Source: Actinomycetes bacterium
Lineage (GTDB): Bacteria; Actinomycetota; Acidimicrobiia; Acidimicrobiales; RAAP-2
Reading direction: 5' to 3'
NCBI GenBank assembly: GCA_021793515.1
Contig: JAJYSP010000005.1
Coordinates: 1 to 64,000, forward strand
DNA: 64,000 nucleotides
In this document: piece after piece, positions 27,113 to 35,065 of the stretch
How positions within the stretch are numbered: the stretch's first letter is position 1
Layout of the letters: the number at the start of each line of letters is the position of its first letter
Notes under the pieces: model-generated
Databases searched by the model: none
The model's input: only the letters and a program-made list of their open reading frames with translations
What the model was told of the DNA's origin: nothing
Program-made: the position numbers and the translations under genes

Positions 27113-27135
27113 CCAATACCCCCGCGGGGTATTGG
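27113..27135. promoter_or_regulatory. Operator 2 (CsoR/CstR-type palindrome) upstream of sqr
   Basis: CCAATACCCC (27113-27122), CGC, GGGGTATTGG (27126-27135): 10-bp perfect arms with the ATACCCC...GGGGTAT core of CsoR-family sites. It lies just upstream of the predicted -35 and shares its core with operator 1, centre-to-centre about 34 bp. Confidence 0.65.
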
Positions 27136-27211
27136 ATCTTCGGTGTGGCACGGCCACGTTCGGCGCCGCTCGCGCTGCGGCCCGTATTCCAGCGGCGCTC
27201 GCGCGAAATCC

Positions 27212-28669
27212 CTAGCGCACGAGGAAGTTCGTGAACTGCCAGGGGTCGTCGCGATCGAGCTCGCGCCCCGACCAGCGGTCGAACCAGTCGGCGTGCGTCG
27301 AGACGGGGTCCCAGTCGATCGGGCCGGACCAGGTCGTGCCCACGTAGGGAGTCGCCACCGCGAGCACGTCGCGCCACGGCAGCTCGTCGGGCACGTGCAC
27401 ACCCTCGCGCGGCGAGCGCAGGAGCCAGTCGATCGCGCCGAGGATCGACGCCGCAACCTGGACGGTCGTCGCGCTCTGGTGGGGCGCGACGGCGCGCGCC
27501 TCGTCGATGGTGGTGCGCATGCCGGTCCACCACGCACCGTAGGGGTGGCCCATCACGAGCACGCCGAGCTCGTCGCGGCCCTCGATGATGTCGTCGTTCA
27601 TGATCCGTTGGACCTCGGGGTACTGGTATTGGGCGCCCTCGAGCTCGACGAAGCTCGCCCACGCGGCGTCAGTCGGGCAGTACGCGTAGTGCACCGTCGG
27701 TCGGTACAGCGCCTCGCCGTCACGCCAGACGGTCAGGTGGTCACAGATCGTGAACGACTCGCCGTGACGGATGACCATGCCGATGATCGGACCCGACGGC
27801 ACGACCGAACGGACGATGGTCTGGTGGGCCATCTGGGCGAGACAGATCTGGTTCAAGGGGCCTTCACCCTGGTGGGTGAGGCCGAGCGGCGGCAGGCGCT
27901 TCTCGTGGGTTCCCCAACCCATCTCAGCGGGAGCCACCCCCTCCTCGTAGAACCCGTCCACTGACCAGGTGTTGACGAACTCACCGACCCGCTTGGGATC
28001 GCGACTGATCTGGGTGTCGCGTTCGGCGATGTGGATGGTCTTTACCTCGAGGAGCCGGGCCAACTCGTTGAAGGCACCGCTCGCGAGAGCCGCCTCAATG
28101 TCAGCGCGGCGCTCGTCGAGCAGTCCGTCGGCCAGCACCGCGGTCGCGATCTCGCTCAGGGCCTGCTTCACGTAGTGGCTCACGAGTCCGGGGTTCGCGC
28201 CGTGTTCGACGACCGCCGACGGGCCATCGTTCGTGCCCCAGCGGGCGATCTGGCGCCGCAGTGCCATGTGACGCCAGTAGAGGGTCCGGTCCTGGGGCGA
28301 AACCGCGCCCGGGTCGTCGTAGGGGTCCCACACCTCGACCGAGGTGTTGAGGTAGCGCACGTTGTGCTCGCGACACCAGTCGAGCAGTTCCGTGAGTCCG
28401 ATATTCCAGGCCAGGTCGATCAAGAGGTCACCGTCGTCGAGGTACGTCGAGAGGACGTCCGTGAGGTTCTCAGGCGTGATGGTCACCGTCTCGTAGCCCA
28501 CGCCGCGCTCGAGCGACGACGCGAGGCGCGCCCGGTTGTCACGACTCTCGAGCACCGTGACGGATCTCGGGTCGAGTGGGAAGTGGTCGAGCAGGAGCGG
28601 CAGGAGGCACTGGGCCACCGATCCGGCTCCGAGGATGACGACGCGACGGGGCACGTGGAGTTCGGACAA
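27212..28669 (-). CDS. Homospermidine synthase-like / saccharopine dehydrogenase-fold protein
   Basis: 485 aa. NAD-binding RRVVILGAGSVAQCLLPLLLDHF at the N-terminus. DLAWNIGLTELLDWCREHNVRYLNTSVE, VEHGANPGLVSHYVKQAL and the C-terminal WWTGMRTTIDEARAVAPHQSATTVQVAASILG resemble bacterial homospermidine synthase, which makes homospermidine from putrescine using NAD. TTG start at 28669 with GAGGTC upstream; GTG 15 nt later is an alternative. 66 nt downstream of the mycofactocin-linked SDR and same direction. Role in mycofactocin metabolism unknown. Confidence 0.75.
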   Translation of the reverse strand: MSELHVPRRVVILGAGSVAQCLLPLLLDHFPLDPRSVTVLESRDNRARLASSLERGVGYETVTITPENLTDVLSTYLDDGDLLIDLAWNIGLTELLDWCREHNVRYLNTSVEVWDPYDDPGAVSPQDRTLYWRHMALRRQIARWGTNDGPSAVVEHGANPGLVSHYVKQALSEIATAVLADGLLDERRADIEAALASGAFNELARLLEVKTIHIAERDTQISRDPKRVGEFVNTWSVDGFYEEGVAPAEMGWGTHEKRLPPLGLTHQGEGPLNQICLAQMAHQTIVRSVVPSGPIIGMVIRHGESFTICDHLTVWRDGEALYRPTVHYAYCPTDAAWASFVELEGAQYQYPEVQRIMNDDIIEGRDELGVLVMGHPYGAWWTGMRTTIDEARAVAPHQSATTVQVAASILGAIDWLLRSPREGVHVPDELPWRDVLAVATPYVGTTWSGPIDWDPVSTHADWFDRWSGRELDRDDPWQFTNFLVR

Positions 28670-28735
28670 TTAGGACCTCGATTCGTTGGCGGCCGTAGTA
28701 CCGCGCGAACGACGCTAGTGCAGTGGCGAGCCCGG

Positions 28736-29521
28736 CTAGGAAACCGTCATCCCACCGTCGACGGCGACGTCCGCGCCGGTCATCGCCGAGGACGTCGGCG
28801 AACAGAGCCACGTGATCGCCGCGGCGACCTCGGCGGGCTCAATTAAACGACCGATCGGCTGTTGCAGGGCGAAGGCCTCGCCCGACTCGAGGCCGTAGAC
28901 CCGCGCCGACGCCTCGAGGATGGCCGTGCGCGTGGAACCCGGGCTGACTACGTTGGCGGTGACCCCGTACTCGGCGAGGTCCATGGCGACAGCGCGGATG
29001 AGCCCGACCACGGCGTGCTTGGCCGCCGAGTACGCCGCCAGATGACGCAATCCCTGGGTCCCAGCGGCCGACGCGACCGCGACGATGCGCGGACTGGTCG
29101 AGGCACCGCGGGTGATCAGGATCGGGGCCGCGGCCTCGACCAGTCGACGGACCCCGAGCACGTTGACCGTCCACACGGCGTCCCAGGCACCGTCGGTAAC
29201 CGTCCAGAGCGGTCCGCCCGCGGCGACGACCCCGGCGGCGGCGACGACGGCGTCGAGTCGTCCGAAGTGGCGTGTGGCGGTCTCGACGGCCAGACCCATG
29301 TCGGTCGCGCTGCGCACGTCGCCCACGAGTCCGAGCACCGCGTCACCGTGGCGCGAGACGACCGCGTCGAGGTCCGCCGGGCTCGCCATCGGATAGGGCA
29401 CGTCAGCGATGTCGCGACAGCGGTCGACCGCGACGACGCGGTAGCCCTCGTTGACCAGGGCGTCAACGGTCGCGGCACCGATGCCGCGCGCCGCACCCGT
29501 TACGACGGCGACACGGTTCAT
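28736..29521 (-). CDS. Mycofactocin-coupled SDR family oxidoreductase
   Basis: 261 aa. TGAARGIG cofactor motif (residues 8-15), ASAAGTQ Ser and YSAAKHAVV catalytic Tyr/Lys. After VVAVDRC is an extra loop (RDIADVPYPMASPADLDAVV) seen in the SDR subgroup that keeps NAD(H) tightly bound and uses mycofactocin as external electron acceptor. ATG overlaps the mftD stop by 4 nt (ATGA), so it is translationally coupled to mftD. Confidence 0.85.
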   Translation of the reverse strand: MNRVAVVTGAARGIGAATVDALVNEGYRVVAVDRCRDIADVPYPMASPADLDAVVSRHGDAVLGLVGDVRSATDMGLAVETATRHFGRLDAVVAAAGVVAAGGPLWTVTDGAWDAVWTVNVLGVRRLVEAAAPILITRGASTSPRIVAVASAAGTQGLRHLAAYSAAKHAVVGLIRAVAMDLAEYGVTANVVSPGSTRTAILEASARVYGLESGEAFALQQPIGRLIEPAEVAAAITWLCSPTSSAMTGADVAVDGGMTVS

Positions 29522-30690
29522 GGTTTCACGCTCCGGGTGAATCCCGCCGGCACGATCACGTCGTCAGCGCCGAGCTCGCCCACGCTCGATCGGCCGAGGG
29601 CGAGCAGCGTCGAGTCGATGCCCCCGCGCAGCACGTCGAGTACGTTCTCGACACCCGCCTGGCCGTTCGCGGCGAGTCCCCAGAGGTAGGCGCGTCCGAT
29701 CATCACCGCGCGCGCGCCGAGCGCGAGCGCCTTGACGACGTCACTGCCGCGCCGGATCCCGCCGTCGAGCAGGACCTCGACGTCCGTCCCGACGGCCTCA
29801 GCGACCGCTGGCAACCAACGCAGGGCCGCCGGAGTTCCGTCGAGATTGTTGCCGCCGTGGTTGGATACCGAGAGCGCACTCGCCCCCGCGTCGACGACGC
29901 GCTTGGCGTCATCGACGCGGCTGACGCCCTTGACCATGAAGGGCCCCTCCCACTGGCTGATCAACCACGTCACGTCGGCCCAGCTGGCCGGCGGGCTCTG
30001 CATCCACTCGTAGTACGCCTGAAAGAACGTGGGCGCTGGCGCCCCGGGCTCGGCCATGTTGGGCGTCGTGAGGTCTGGGACGTGACCGGCCTTCAGATAG
30101 GACCAGGTCCAGGCTGGTCGGGCGATCGCCTCGGGCGCGAGACGGGCCATGGCGCGCAGGTCCATCCGCTCGGGTATCCAGGGGCTCCCCCAGTCGCGCC
30201 CATTGGCGAAGGACCAGTCGAGGGTGAGGATGATCCCGACGGCGCCGGCGGCCCGGGCGCGCTCGAGTCGCCGAACCATCGTCTCGCGCGAGCCCGACCA
30301 GTAGAGCTGGAACAGCACCTGGGCGTTGACTGCGGTGACGGCCTCGAGCGGTTGGCTCGCGAAGGAGCTGAGCCCCATCGCGACGCCTCGGTTGGCGGCG
30401 GCACGGGCGACGGCGACCTCCCCCTCGGGGTGCACGGCCTGGACCCCGGTCGGCGAGAGCAGCACCGGCATCGACATCGACTGGCCGAGCACGGTCGTCG
30501 TCTGGTCTCGCACCGGTGCGTTGCCCGCGACGTGGGGGGCGAAGCCGAGCTCGTCGAAGGCCGCGAGGTTGTCCGCCGCGGTGAGACCCTTCTCGGAACC
30601 CGCGATGAGCGCCCCGTAGACCGACCGCGGGAGCCGTTGTTTCGCCCGGCGCTGTGCGATGGCGACGGTCTCGAACCACTTGTTGGTCAC
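29518..30690 (-). CDS. mftD: Pre-mycofactocin synthase (FMN-dependent alpha-hydroxy-acid-oxidase fold)
   Basis: 390 aa, full length. The N-terminus WFETVAIAQRRAKQRLPRSVYGALIAGSEKGLT and blocks PTGVQAVHPEGEVAVARAAA, SNHGGNNLDGTPAALRWLP and DGGIRRGSDVVKALALGARAVMIGRAYLWGL are MftD signatures; SNHGG contains the catalytic His. It converts the AHDP core made after MftC/MftE action into the redox-active dicarbonyl pre-mycofactocin. GTG start behind GAGGGGGA. Only 37 nt separate it from the IS630-type end that now cuts it off from mftABC. Confidence 0.94.
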   Translation of the reverse strand: MTNKWFETVAIAQRRAKQRLPRSVYGALIAGSEKGLTAADNLAAFDELGFAPHVAGNAPVRDQTTTVLGQSMSMPVLLSPTGVQAVHPEGEVAVARAAANRGVAMGLSSFASQPLEAVTAVNAQVLFQLYWSGSRETMVRRLERARAAGAVGIILTLDWSFANGRDWGSPWIPERMDLRAMARLAPEAIARPAWTWSYLKAGHVPDLTTPNMAEPGAPAPTFFQAYYEWMQSPPASWADVTWLISQWEGPFMVKGVSRVDDAKRVVDAGASALSVSNHGGNNLDGTPAALRWLPAVAEAVGTDVEVLLDGGIRRGSDVVKALALGARAVMIGRAYLWGLAANGQAGVENVLDVLRGGIDSTLLALGRSSVGELGADDVIVPAGFTRSVKP

Positions 30691-30727
30691 ATTCCCCCTC
30701 GACTCGAGTCGAGACTAACCGAGCAAC

Positions 30728-30906
30728 TAGTGGTCCGTCCTTGAATTGACGGAAGCGAGTTTCGATCGCCTGCGCTGAACCTACGCGACGATCTCGTCGG
30801 CCGACTTCTTCCAGATGAATGGTTGCGGATCGTCGTTCCAGCCGTCGGTCCAGATTCCAACCGTCTCTTCGAGTTGGTCCACTGAAGTGAACGTGCCCTT
30901 CTCCAG
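30728..30906 (-). repeat. Inverted partial copy of the IS630-type element (left boundary)
   Basis: Matches the 3' end of the right-hand element in inverted orientation. On the minus strand it still encodes the transposase C-terminal stretch WNDDPQPF.WKKSADEIVA followed by TAG. Unlike the right copy it has no premature stop at the position where that copy has AGC TAG (here ATC TGG). Ends abruptly at 30906, 24 nt before the carboxypeptidase stop. Confidence 0.85.
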
Positions 30907-30929
30907 ACCCAAGTTGTAGTGACGGTGGA

Positions 30930-32237
30930 TTAAACGTGGGTAAAACGCCACCAGAGTGATGACCCTGTAAAGCCGGTGGCGATTTGAAGCGAACTTGTCG
31001 TGCGCTGCACGCCTCGAATAAAGGTGACGCTACCGACAACTGTTCCTGCAGCCAGACCGGTGGCGATACGTCTCGTCAATCGCGTCTCGACGTGAAGCGA
31101 TTCGCCATTCATCGCGAGAAGGTGTAGGTGCGAGGTCGTCACGAGAGGAATCACTTGTCCGTTGGCGGCGTCGTAGTTCTCGATGGTGGTACCCGCCTTG
31201 ATCGCGACCACGCGTAGGCCTGCGCCGAGGTTGGTGACGAGGTGGCGCGCCGCCCGTAACACCGAGGGAATCGGCGTGAGGCCTTGCTGGCCGAGTATGA
31301 CACCAAGAATTGAAACGTTCTTGGTACCGACGCGATAGTGCGCGGCGATCACGACGCAGCCTCCGCTTTGGGGAAGCCAGCCGGTCTTCACTCCGTCAAT
31401 TCCGTCGGTGCCGAGATCGGCATTCACGTTGTAGACGACTCCCGCGACGGGTAGCGTCGCCTGCGCCATCGAAACGGTCCCCGCAAAGACCGGGTTTCTC
31501 ATCGCGAACTGGGCGATGAGTAGTTGGTCGTTCGCAGTGGAGACGCTTTGGGGATTGACGCCACTCACTCCGGCGTAGGTGGTGTGACGAGCACCAATCG
31601 ACTGGGCCAGCGCGTTCATCTTGGCGACGAAGGCGCTCTGGGTGCCAGCGTCCCACTGCGCGAGTAGTTGCGTGACGTTGTCCGCCGAGGGGATGAGTAC
31701 GGCCTCGAGCGCCTGAAGTTCACTGAGCGTTTCTCCCGCATGAACGGCGACGACGGAGTCGCCTCGGGACTTTTCGAGATGGTACTGCGCAACGTCACCG
31801 GCGTTGACGACCAGATTGGGTCCGTTTTGACCGAGTGTCAGAGGATGGTCGTGCAAGATAACGAGCGCGGTCATTATCTTGGTCAAACTGGCTACCGGGG
31901 TGGGGGTATTAGCGTTTGCGGAGGTCACTGTACCCAGGCCAGCGACGGCAACGGTCTCTTCCATACCTAAGGAAGGGGCGACGCGAAACGGTTGCCCCGA
32001 AATAACTTCGTTGGGACCAAGCACTGCGACGACGTGGGGAGTGGGGAGCGGGCGAAGTAGCGCGAAGGCGCACCAGCCAGCGACGACTACGACGAGCACG
32101 CCGAGGTTTCTAAGGCGCCGGCGCCGTCGACGAGCGCGTCGAGTTGACCTGGAGCGACGCACGGTCGGGTCTGAGTGATGCACGAGAGTCTCCGCGGACG
32201 TGGTCGTGTCGTCGTGATCGTGTGCGCGTGTACTCAT
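30930..32237 (-). CDS. D-alanyl-D-alanine carboxypeptidase (peptidase S11)
   Basis: 435 aa. Basic N-terminus (RRARRRRRRLR), then one membrane anchor (LGVLVVVVAGWCAFALL, about residues 44-60). Penicillin-binding motifs in order: SLTK (about residue 117), SADN (about 185) and KTG (about 285). It trims the terminal D-Ala of peptidoglycan stem pentapeptides outside the membrane. 55 nt downstream of the L,D-transpeptidase gene, same operon. Base use is less GC-rich than flanking genes. The stop lies 24 nt inside the left IS copy. Confidence 0.88.
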   Translation of the reverse strand: MSTRAHDHDDTTTSAETLVHHSDPTVRRSRSTRRARRRRRRLRNLGVLVVVVAGWCAFALLRPLPTPHVVAVLGPNEVISGQPFRVAPSLGMEETVAVAGLGTVTSANANTPTPVASLTKIMTALVILHDHPLTLGQNGPNLVVNAGDVAQYHLEKSRGDSVVAVHAGETLSELQALEAVLIPSADNVTQLLAQWDAGTQSAFVAKMNALAQSIGARHTTYAGVSGVNPQSVSTANDQLLIAQFAMRNPVFAGTVSMAQATLPVAGVVYNVNADLGTDGIDGVKTGWLPQSGGCVVIAAHYRVGTKNVSILGVILGQQGLTPIPSVLRAARHLVTNLGAGLRVVAIKAGTTIENYDAANGQVIPLVTTSHLHLLAMNGESLHVETRLTRRIATGLAAGTVVGSVTFIRGVQRTTSSLQIATGFTGSSLWWRFTHV

Positions 32238-32292
32238 GGGCTAACGCTGCGGTCCACGGAGTCAATGTCGGTGTGACGGAGAACGCGGCGCG

Positions 32293-33498
32293 TCACGAGG
32301 CGAGGGGCTTTGCGGTCACGGTCACGAGAGTCCCTAGCGGATCGAAGCCGTACACAATCTTGGCGGCGGCGAGGGGAAGTTCAATGCAGCCAGCGCTTTG
32401 GGGAAACCCGTAACTCGCTCGCGGGTAACCGTGGACCGCGTCGGAACCGTGAAAGTACGCGATGTAACGGATGCCGGGATCAACGTAGTGCACGCCGTTG
32501 GGATTGGTGCCGGACATTGTTTGTGATGGGATTCGTAAACTGACGGGCCACGTGCCTACGGGTGTGGCGGCGCCGCTGACGCCCGTGTTCACGAGCGTCG
32601 TGTAGATAATTGATCCATTACTCCATACCATGAGTCGCTCGGGCAGAGCCTTTGACGCGAGCAGATAACGATACGAAAGGGGATCGACTTGACGCCGGGC
32701 GACGGCGTTGAGAAGTGTCGACCACACGGGGGTACTCGGCACACCGTCAACTCTAAGTCCGTGAGCGGCCTCGAAACTCATCACCGCGCCCTGGTCGAGA
32801 ACACTCCAGTACCCGGGTCGAAAGAGACCCTGCAATGTTGGTGGAGTGTTGGAATAGCGCCAAGCGAAGAGACCGTTTTGGGCGCTGAGTGGAATCGCGG
32901 CGGGCGTCGTGGGTTCGTTGACAAGAGCGTTCGACCCTGACGATGCTGAAGGAGTAAAGGTGACGGGAAGATAGTCGAGTTCGGAGAGAAGTTCTTGAAG
33001 TCGAGTGATTGAGGGAAGGGCGACGGCGAAGTGTACGGTTGTCGCCGACCCGGCGGCTCCACGCGTTCCTTCGGGAATAGAGATTGTGTAGTTCATACCG
33101 GGTGTGAGTCGCTCACTCGGGTGGAAGATGATGGTGCGCGTCGAACGCCAGAACCAACGTCCCTTCACGCTTGGTGTCAGGTGTGGAAGTTGCGCCGCGT
33201 TTCGGAGAGGCTGAGTGAGTTGCACGGAGATCGAGGGTGACCAACTCACGTTTTGCGCACCCGTCAGAGGGACGGTGGCGAGCACGTGAGAACTCGAGTG
33301 CGCGAGCGTTGTCGCGGGTGCCGCGGCGAAGGCGTGTGGTTGACGAACGTGCGCGACCACGACACCGGCGACACCGGCGACACCGAGCAGGATCGCCAAG
33401 ACAGCAAGAGCCCGAATGGGGTGACGCCGGGGGGAGCGATGGCGAAAGCGCGTACTTCGGTCTCGCGCTCTACTCATGTAGTTATCTTTGTCGGGCAC
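32293..33498 (-). CDS. L,D-transpeptidase (YkuD) with Ig-like and peptidoglycan-binding regions
   Basis: 401 aa. N-terminal anchor ALAVLAILLGVAGVAGVVVAHV, an Ig-like region (VPLTGAQNVSWSPSISVQLTQPLR...), a peptidoglycan-binding-like helix set (VMSFEAAHGLRVDGVPSTPVWSTLL), then the YkuD domain. Catalytic HGYPRASYGFPQSAGCIEL contains SxGC with the nucleophilic Cys. It makes 3-3 crosslinks from tetrapeptides, exactly the products of the carboxypeptidase encoded next. Start GTG 33498 or ATG 33477. Confidence 0.88.
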   Translation of the reverse strand: MPDKDNYMSRARDRSTRFRHRSPRRHPIRALAVLAILLGVAGVAGVVVAHVRQPHAFAAAPATTLAHSSSHVLATVPLTGAQNVSWSPSISVQLTQPLRNAAQLPHLTPSVKGRWFWRSTRTIIFHPSERLTPGMNYTISIPEGTRGAAGSATTVHFAVALPSITRLQELLSELDYLPVTFTPSASSGSNALVNEPTTPAAIPLSAQNGLFAWRYSNTPPTLQGLFRPGYWSVLDQGAVMSFEAAHGLRVDGVPSTPVWSTLLNAVARRQVDPLSYRYLLASKALPERLMVWSNGSIIYTTLVNTGVSGAATPVGTWPVSLRIPSQTMSGTNPNGVHYVDPGIRYIAYFHGSDAVHGYPRASYGFPQSAGCIELPLAAAKIVYGFDPLGTLVTVTAKPLAS

Positions 33499-33504
33499 CT
33501 TCGC

Positions 33505-33539
33505 GCTAGTCCAACTAGCAGAATTACGATTATCGATAA
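33505..33539. promoter_or_regulatory. Divergent control region between ldt-like and lysR genes
   Basis: Only 50 nt separate the two starts. It contains GCTAGT-CCA-ACTAGC (33505-33519) and the perfect palindrome TTATCGATAA (33530-33539). Short AT-rich dyads in such a divergent spacer are typical of LysR-type operator sites. Confidence 0.5.
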
Positions 33540-33548
33540 CATTTACTT

Positions 33549-34430
33549 ATGGACCTCCGGCGCTTATCTATATTTCTCGAAGTCACGAATGAGGGAAGTT
33601 TCACCGCCGCGGCCGACGTGTTGGGTTGTTCGCAGCCCGCAGTATCTCAAGCCATCCGCGAGTTAGAGAGTGAGTTGGAGACGCCTCTCTTTCACCGCAT
33701 CGGCCGGCGAATTCAACTCACGCCAGCGGGTGCCGTTCTCGTCGCGCCGGTACGGCGTTTGTTGCGCGACGTTGAGGTGAGTCGGGCAACGGTGCGCGCG
33801 GTGGCGAATTTGCAAGACGGCCAACTCGATCTGGTCTGTTTGCCTACACTCGCGGCCGCACCGCTAGCACCTCTCGTTGGAGCATTTCGCCAACGTCACT
33901 CCGGCGTTCTCGTGACGATCGGCGCGCCGGAGGATACGGAAGAACTCATCGAACAAGTTCGACGGGGTCACGCCGAACTCGGAATTGTTGACGATGTGGC
34001 GGCCCCGGACTTACGGGCAGTCAGCCTCGGTCGTCAGGACTTTCTCGCGGTGTTTCCGCCCGGAACACCCTGTAACACGCGAATCGCGCTTCGTGAGCTT
34101 GTCACGTTTCCCCTTGTGGCGTCACAAAAAGGAACGTCGTCGCGGCGTCTGCTTGACGACGCCTTTGCTGCGGCTGACGAAACGCCGCGCGTTGGAGTCG
34201 AAACTAGCCAACGCGAGGCGTTATTGCCCCTCATCCTTGCGGGTGCCGGCGTTGGCCTTCTACCTCGGCCTCTCGCGTCGTACGCCGCAACTCTCGGGTG
34301 CAGTATTGCGGAACTGACCCCGCGCGTCCAGCGCTCTATCGTTTTAGTTCACCGCAAGGGTCCTCTGACCCCGGGCGCGCGCGCTTTCATTAACTTGATC
34401 GACGAAACCCTCTTCAACGTCGCCATCTAG
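33549..34430 (+). CDS. LysR-family transcriptional regulator
   Basis: 293 aa, full length. N-terminal winged HTH: MDLRRLSIFLEVTNEGSFTAAADVLGCSQPAVSQAIRELE then LFHRIGRRIQLTPAG. The C-terminal ligand-binding domain contains VCLPTLAAAPLAPLVGAFRQRHSGV. Divergent from the peptidoglycan enzymes, which it may control. Its TAG stop lies on the first bases (TAG) of the IS630-type terminal repeat, so the insertion of that IS copy abuts or created the stop. Unlike neighbours outside the insert, it uses many A/T-ending codons. Confidence 0.88.
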   Translation: MDLRRLSIFLEVTNEGSFTAAADVLGCSQPAVSQAIRELESELETPLFHRIGRRIQLTPAGAVLVAPVRRLLRDVEVSRATVRAVANLQDGQLDLVCLPTLAAAPLAPLVGAFRQRHSGVLVTIGAPEDTEELIEQVRRGHAELGIVDDVAAPDLRAVSLGRQDFLAVFPPGTPCNTRIALRELVTFPLVASQKGTSSRRLLDDAFAAADETPRVGVETSQREALLPLILAGAGVGLLPRPLASYAATLGCSIAELTPRVQRSIVLVHRKGPLTPGARAFINLIDETLFNVAI

Positions 34431-35065
34431 TGGTCCGTCGGTTAGATAGTAGAAATGGTTAGAACATCGCGATGGCATCGAAACTCGCGACGCCATCCTT
34501 GCAAGTGACCACGGAGCAACAAGCAGTGCTGCAAGCGAAGGCGCTACTGACGTCAGCCAATGGCGAAGCCGTCTACGAAGTCGCTCGTCGCCTTGAAGTG
34601 GGTTCCAACTCGGTGCGACGGTGGCGACTGGTCAGGTGCTCTATGACGCCAAGAACCAACACTCGTCGAAAGAGGTCCTCACCTTCGTCCGGTTCATTGA
34701 CCCGCCCGTGGTAAAGGACCTGGAGATCCACGTCGTGCTCGACAATCTGTCGGCACACAAGGCCGAACCGGTCGTGACCTGGCTCGCGCATCCCAAGGGA
34801 GCGACGTGGCACGTGTACTTCCCCCCACCAGTTCATCGTGGCTCAACCTCGTGGAGAGTTGGTCCAGCCAACTCACCAACCGACGACTGAAGAAGGGCAC
34901 GTTCACTTCAGTGGACCAACTCGAAGAGACGGTTGGAAGCTAGACCGACGGCTGGAACGACGATCCGCAACCATTCATCTGGAAGAAGTCGGCCGACGAG
35001 ATCGTCGCGTAGGTTCAGCGCAGGCGATCGAAACTCGCTTCCGTCAATTCAAGGACGGACCACTA
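34428..35065 (+). mobile_element. Decayed IS630-type insertion sequence (right boundary)
   Basis: 638 bp between terminal repeats TAGTGGTCCGTC (34428-34439) and its complement at 35054-35065, both at TA. IS630 elements are usually about 1.1 kb, so roughly 40 percent is lost, mainly from the middle of the transposase. It supplied or shares the outer end found inverted at 30728. Confidence 0.82.
34472..35012 (+). pseudogene. IS630-family transposase remnant
   Basis: The N-terminal HTH part (34472 to about 34625: LQAKALLTSANGEAVYEVARRLEVGSNSVRRWR) runs into a deletion and frame change. The next piece is the DDE catalytic portion (about 34630-34835: LEIHVVLDNLSAHKAEPVVTWLAHPK), then another frame change to SSWLNLVESWSSQLTNRRLKKGTF, interrupted by TAG near 34942 before WNDDPQPFIWKKSADEIVA. 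At least one deletion, two frameshifts and one nonsense change; it cannot make active transposase. Confidence 0.85.

Larger units (their letters stand above)
30728..35065. mobile_element. Composite-transposon-like insertion inside the mycofactocin operon
   Basis: Bounded by inverted copies of the same IS630-type end. 30728-30906 is an about 179-bp inverted copy, with few mismatches, of 34887-35065. Both outer ends read TAGTGGTCCGTC inward and start at a TA dinucleotide, the target that IS630/Tc1 elements duplicate. Cargo is dacA-like, ldt-like and a LysR gene in less GC-rich DNA. Removing one TA copy and the insert rejoins mftC to mftD with a 36-nt spacer. Both IS copies are decayed, so the unit is probably immobile without help. 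Confidence 0.85.
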
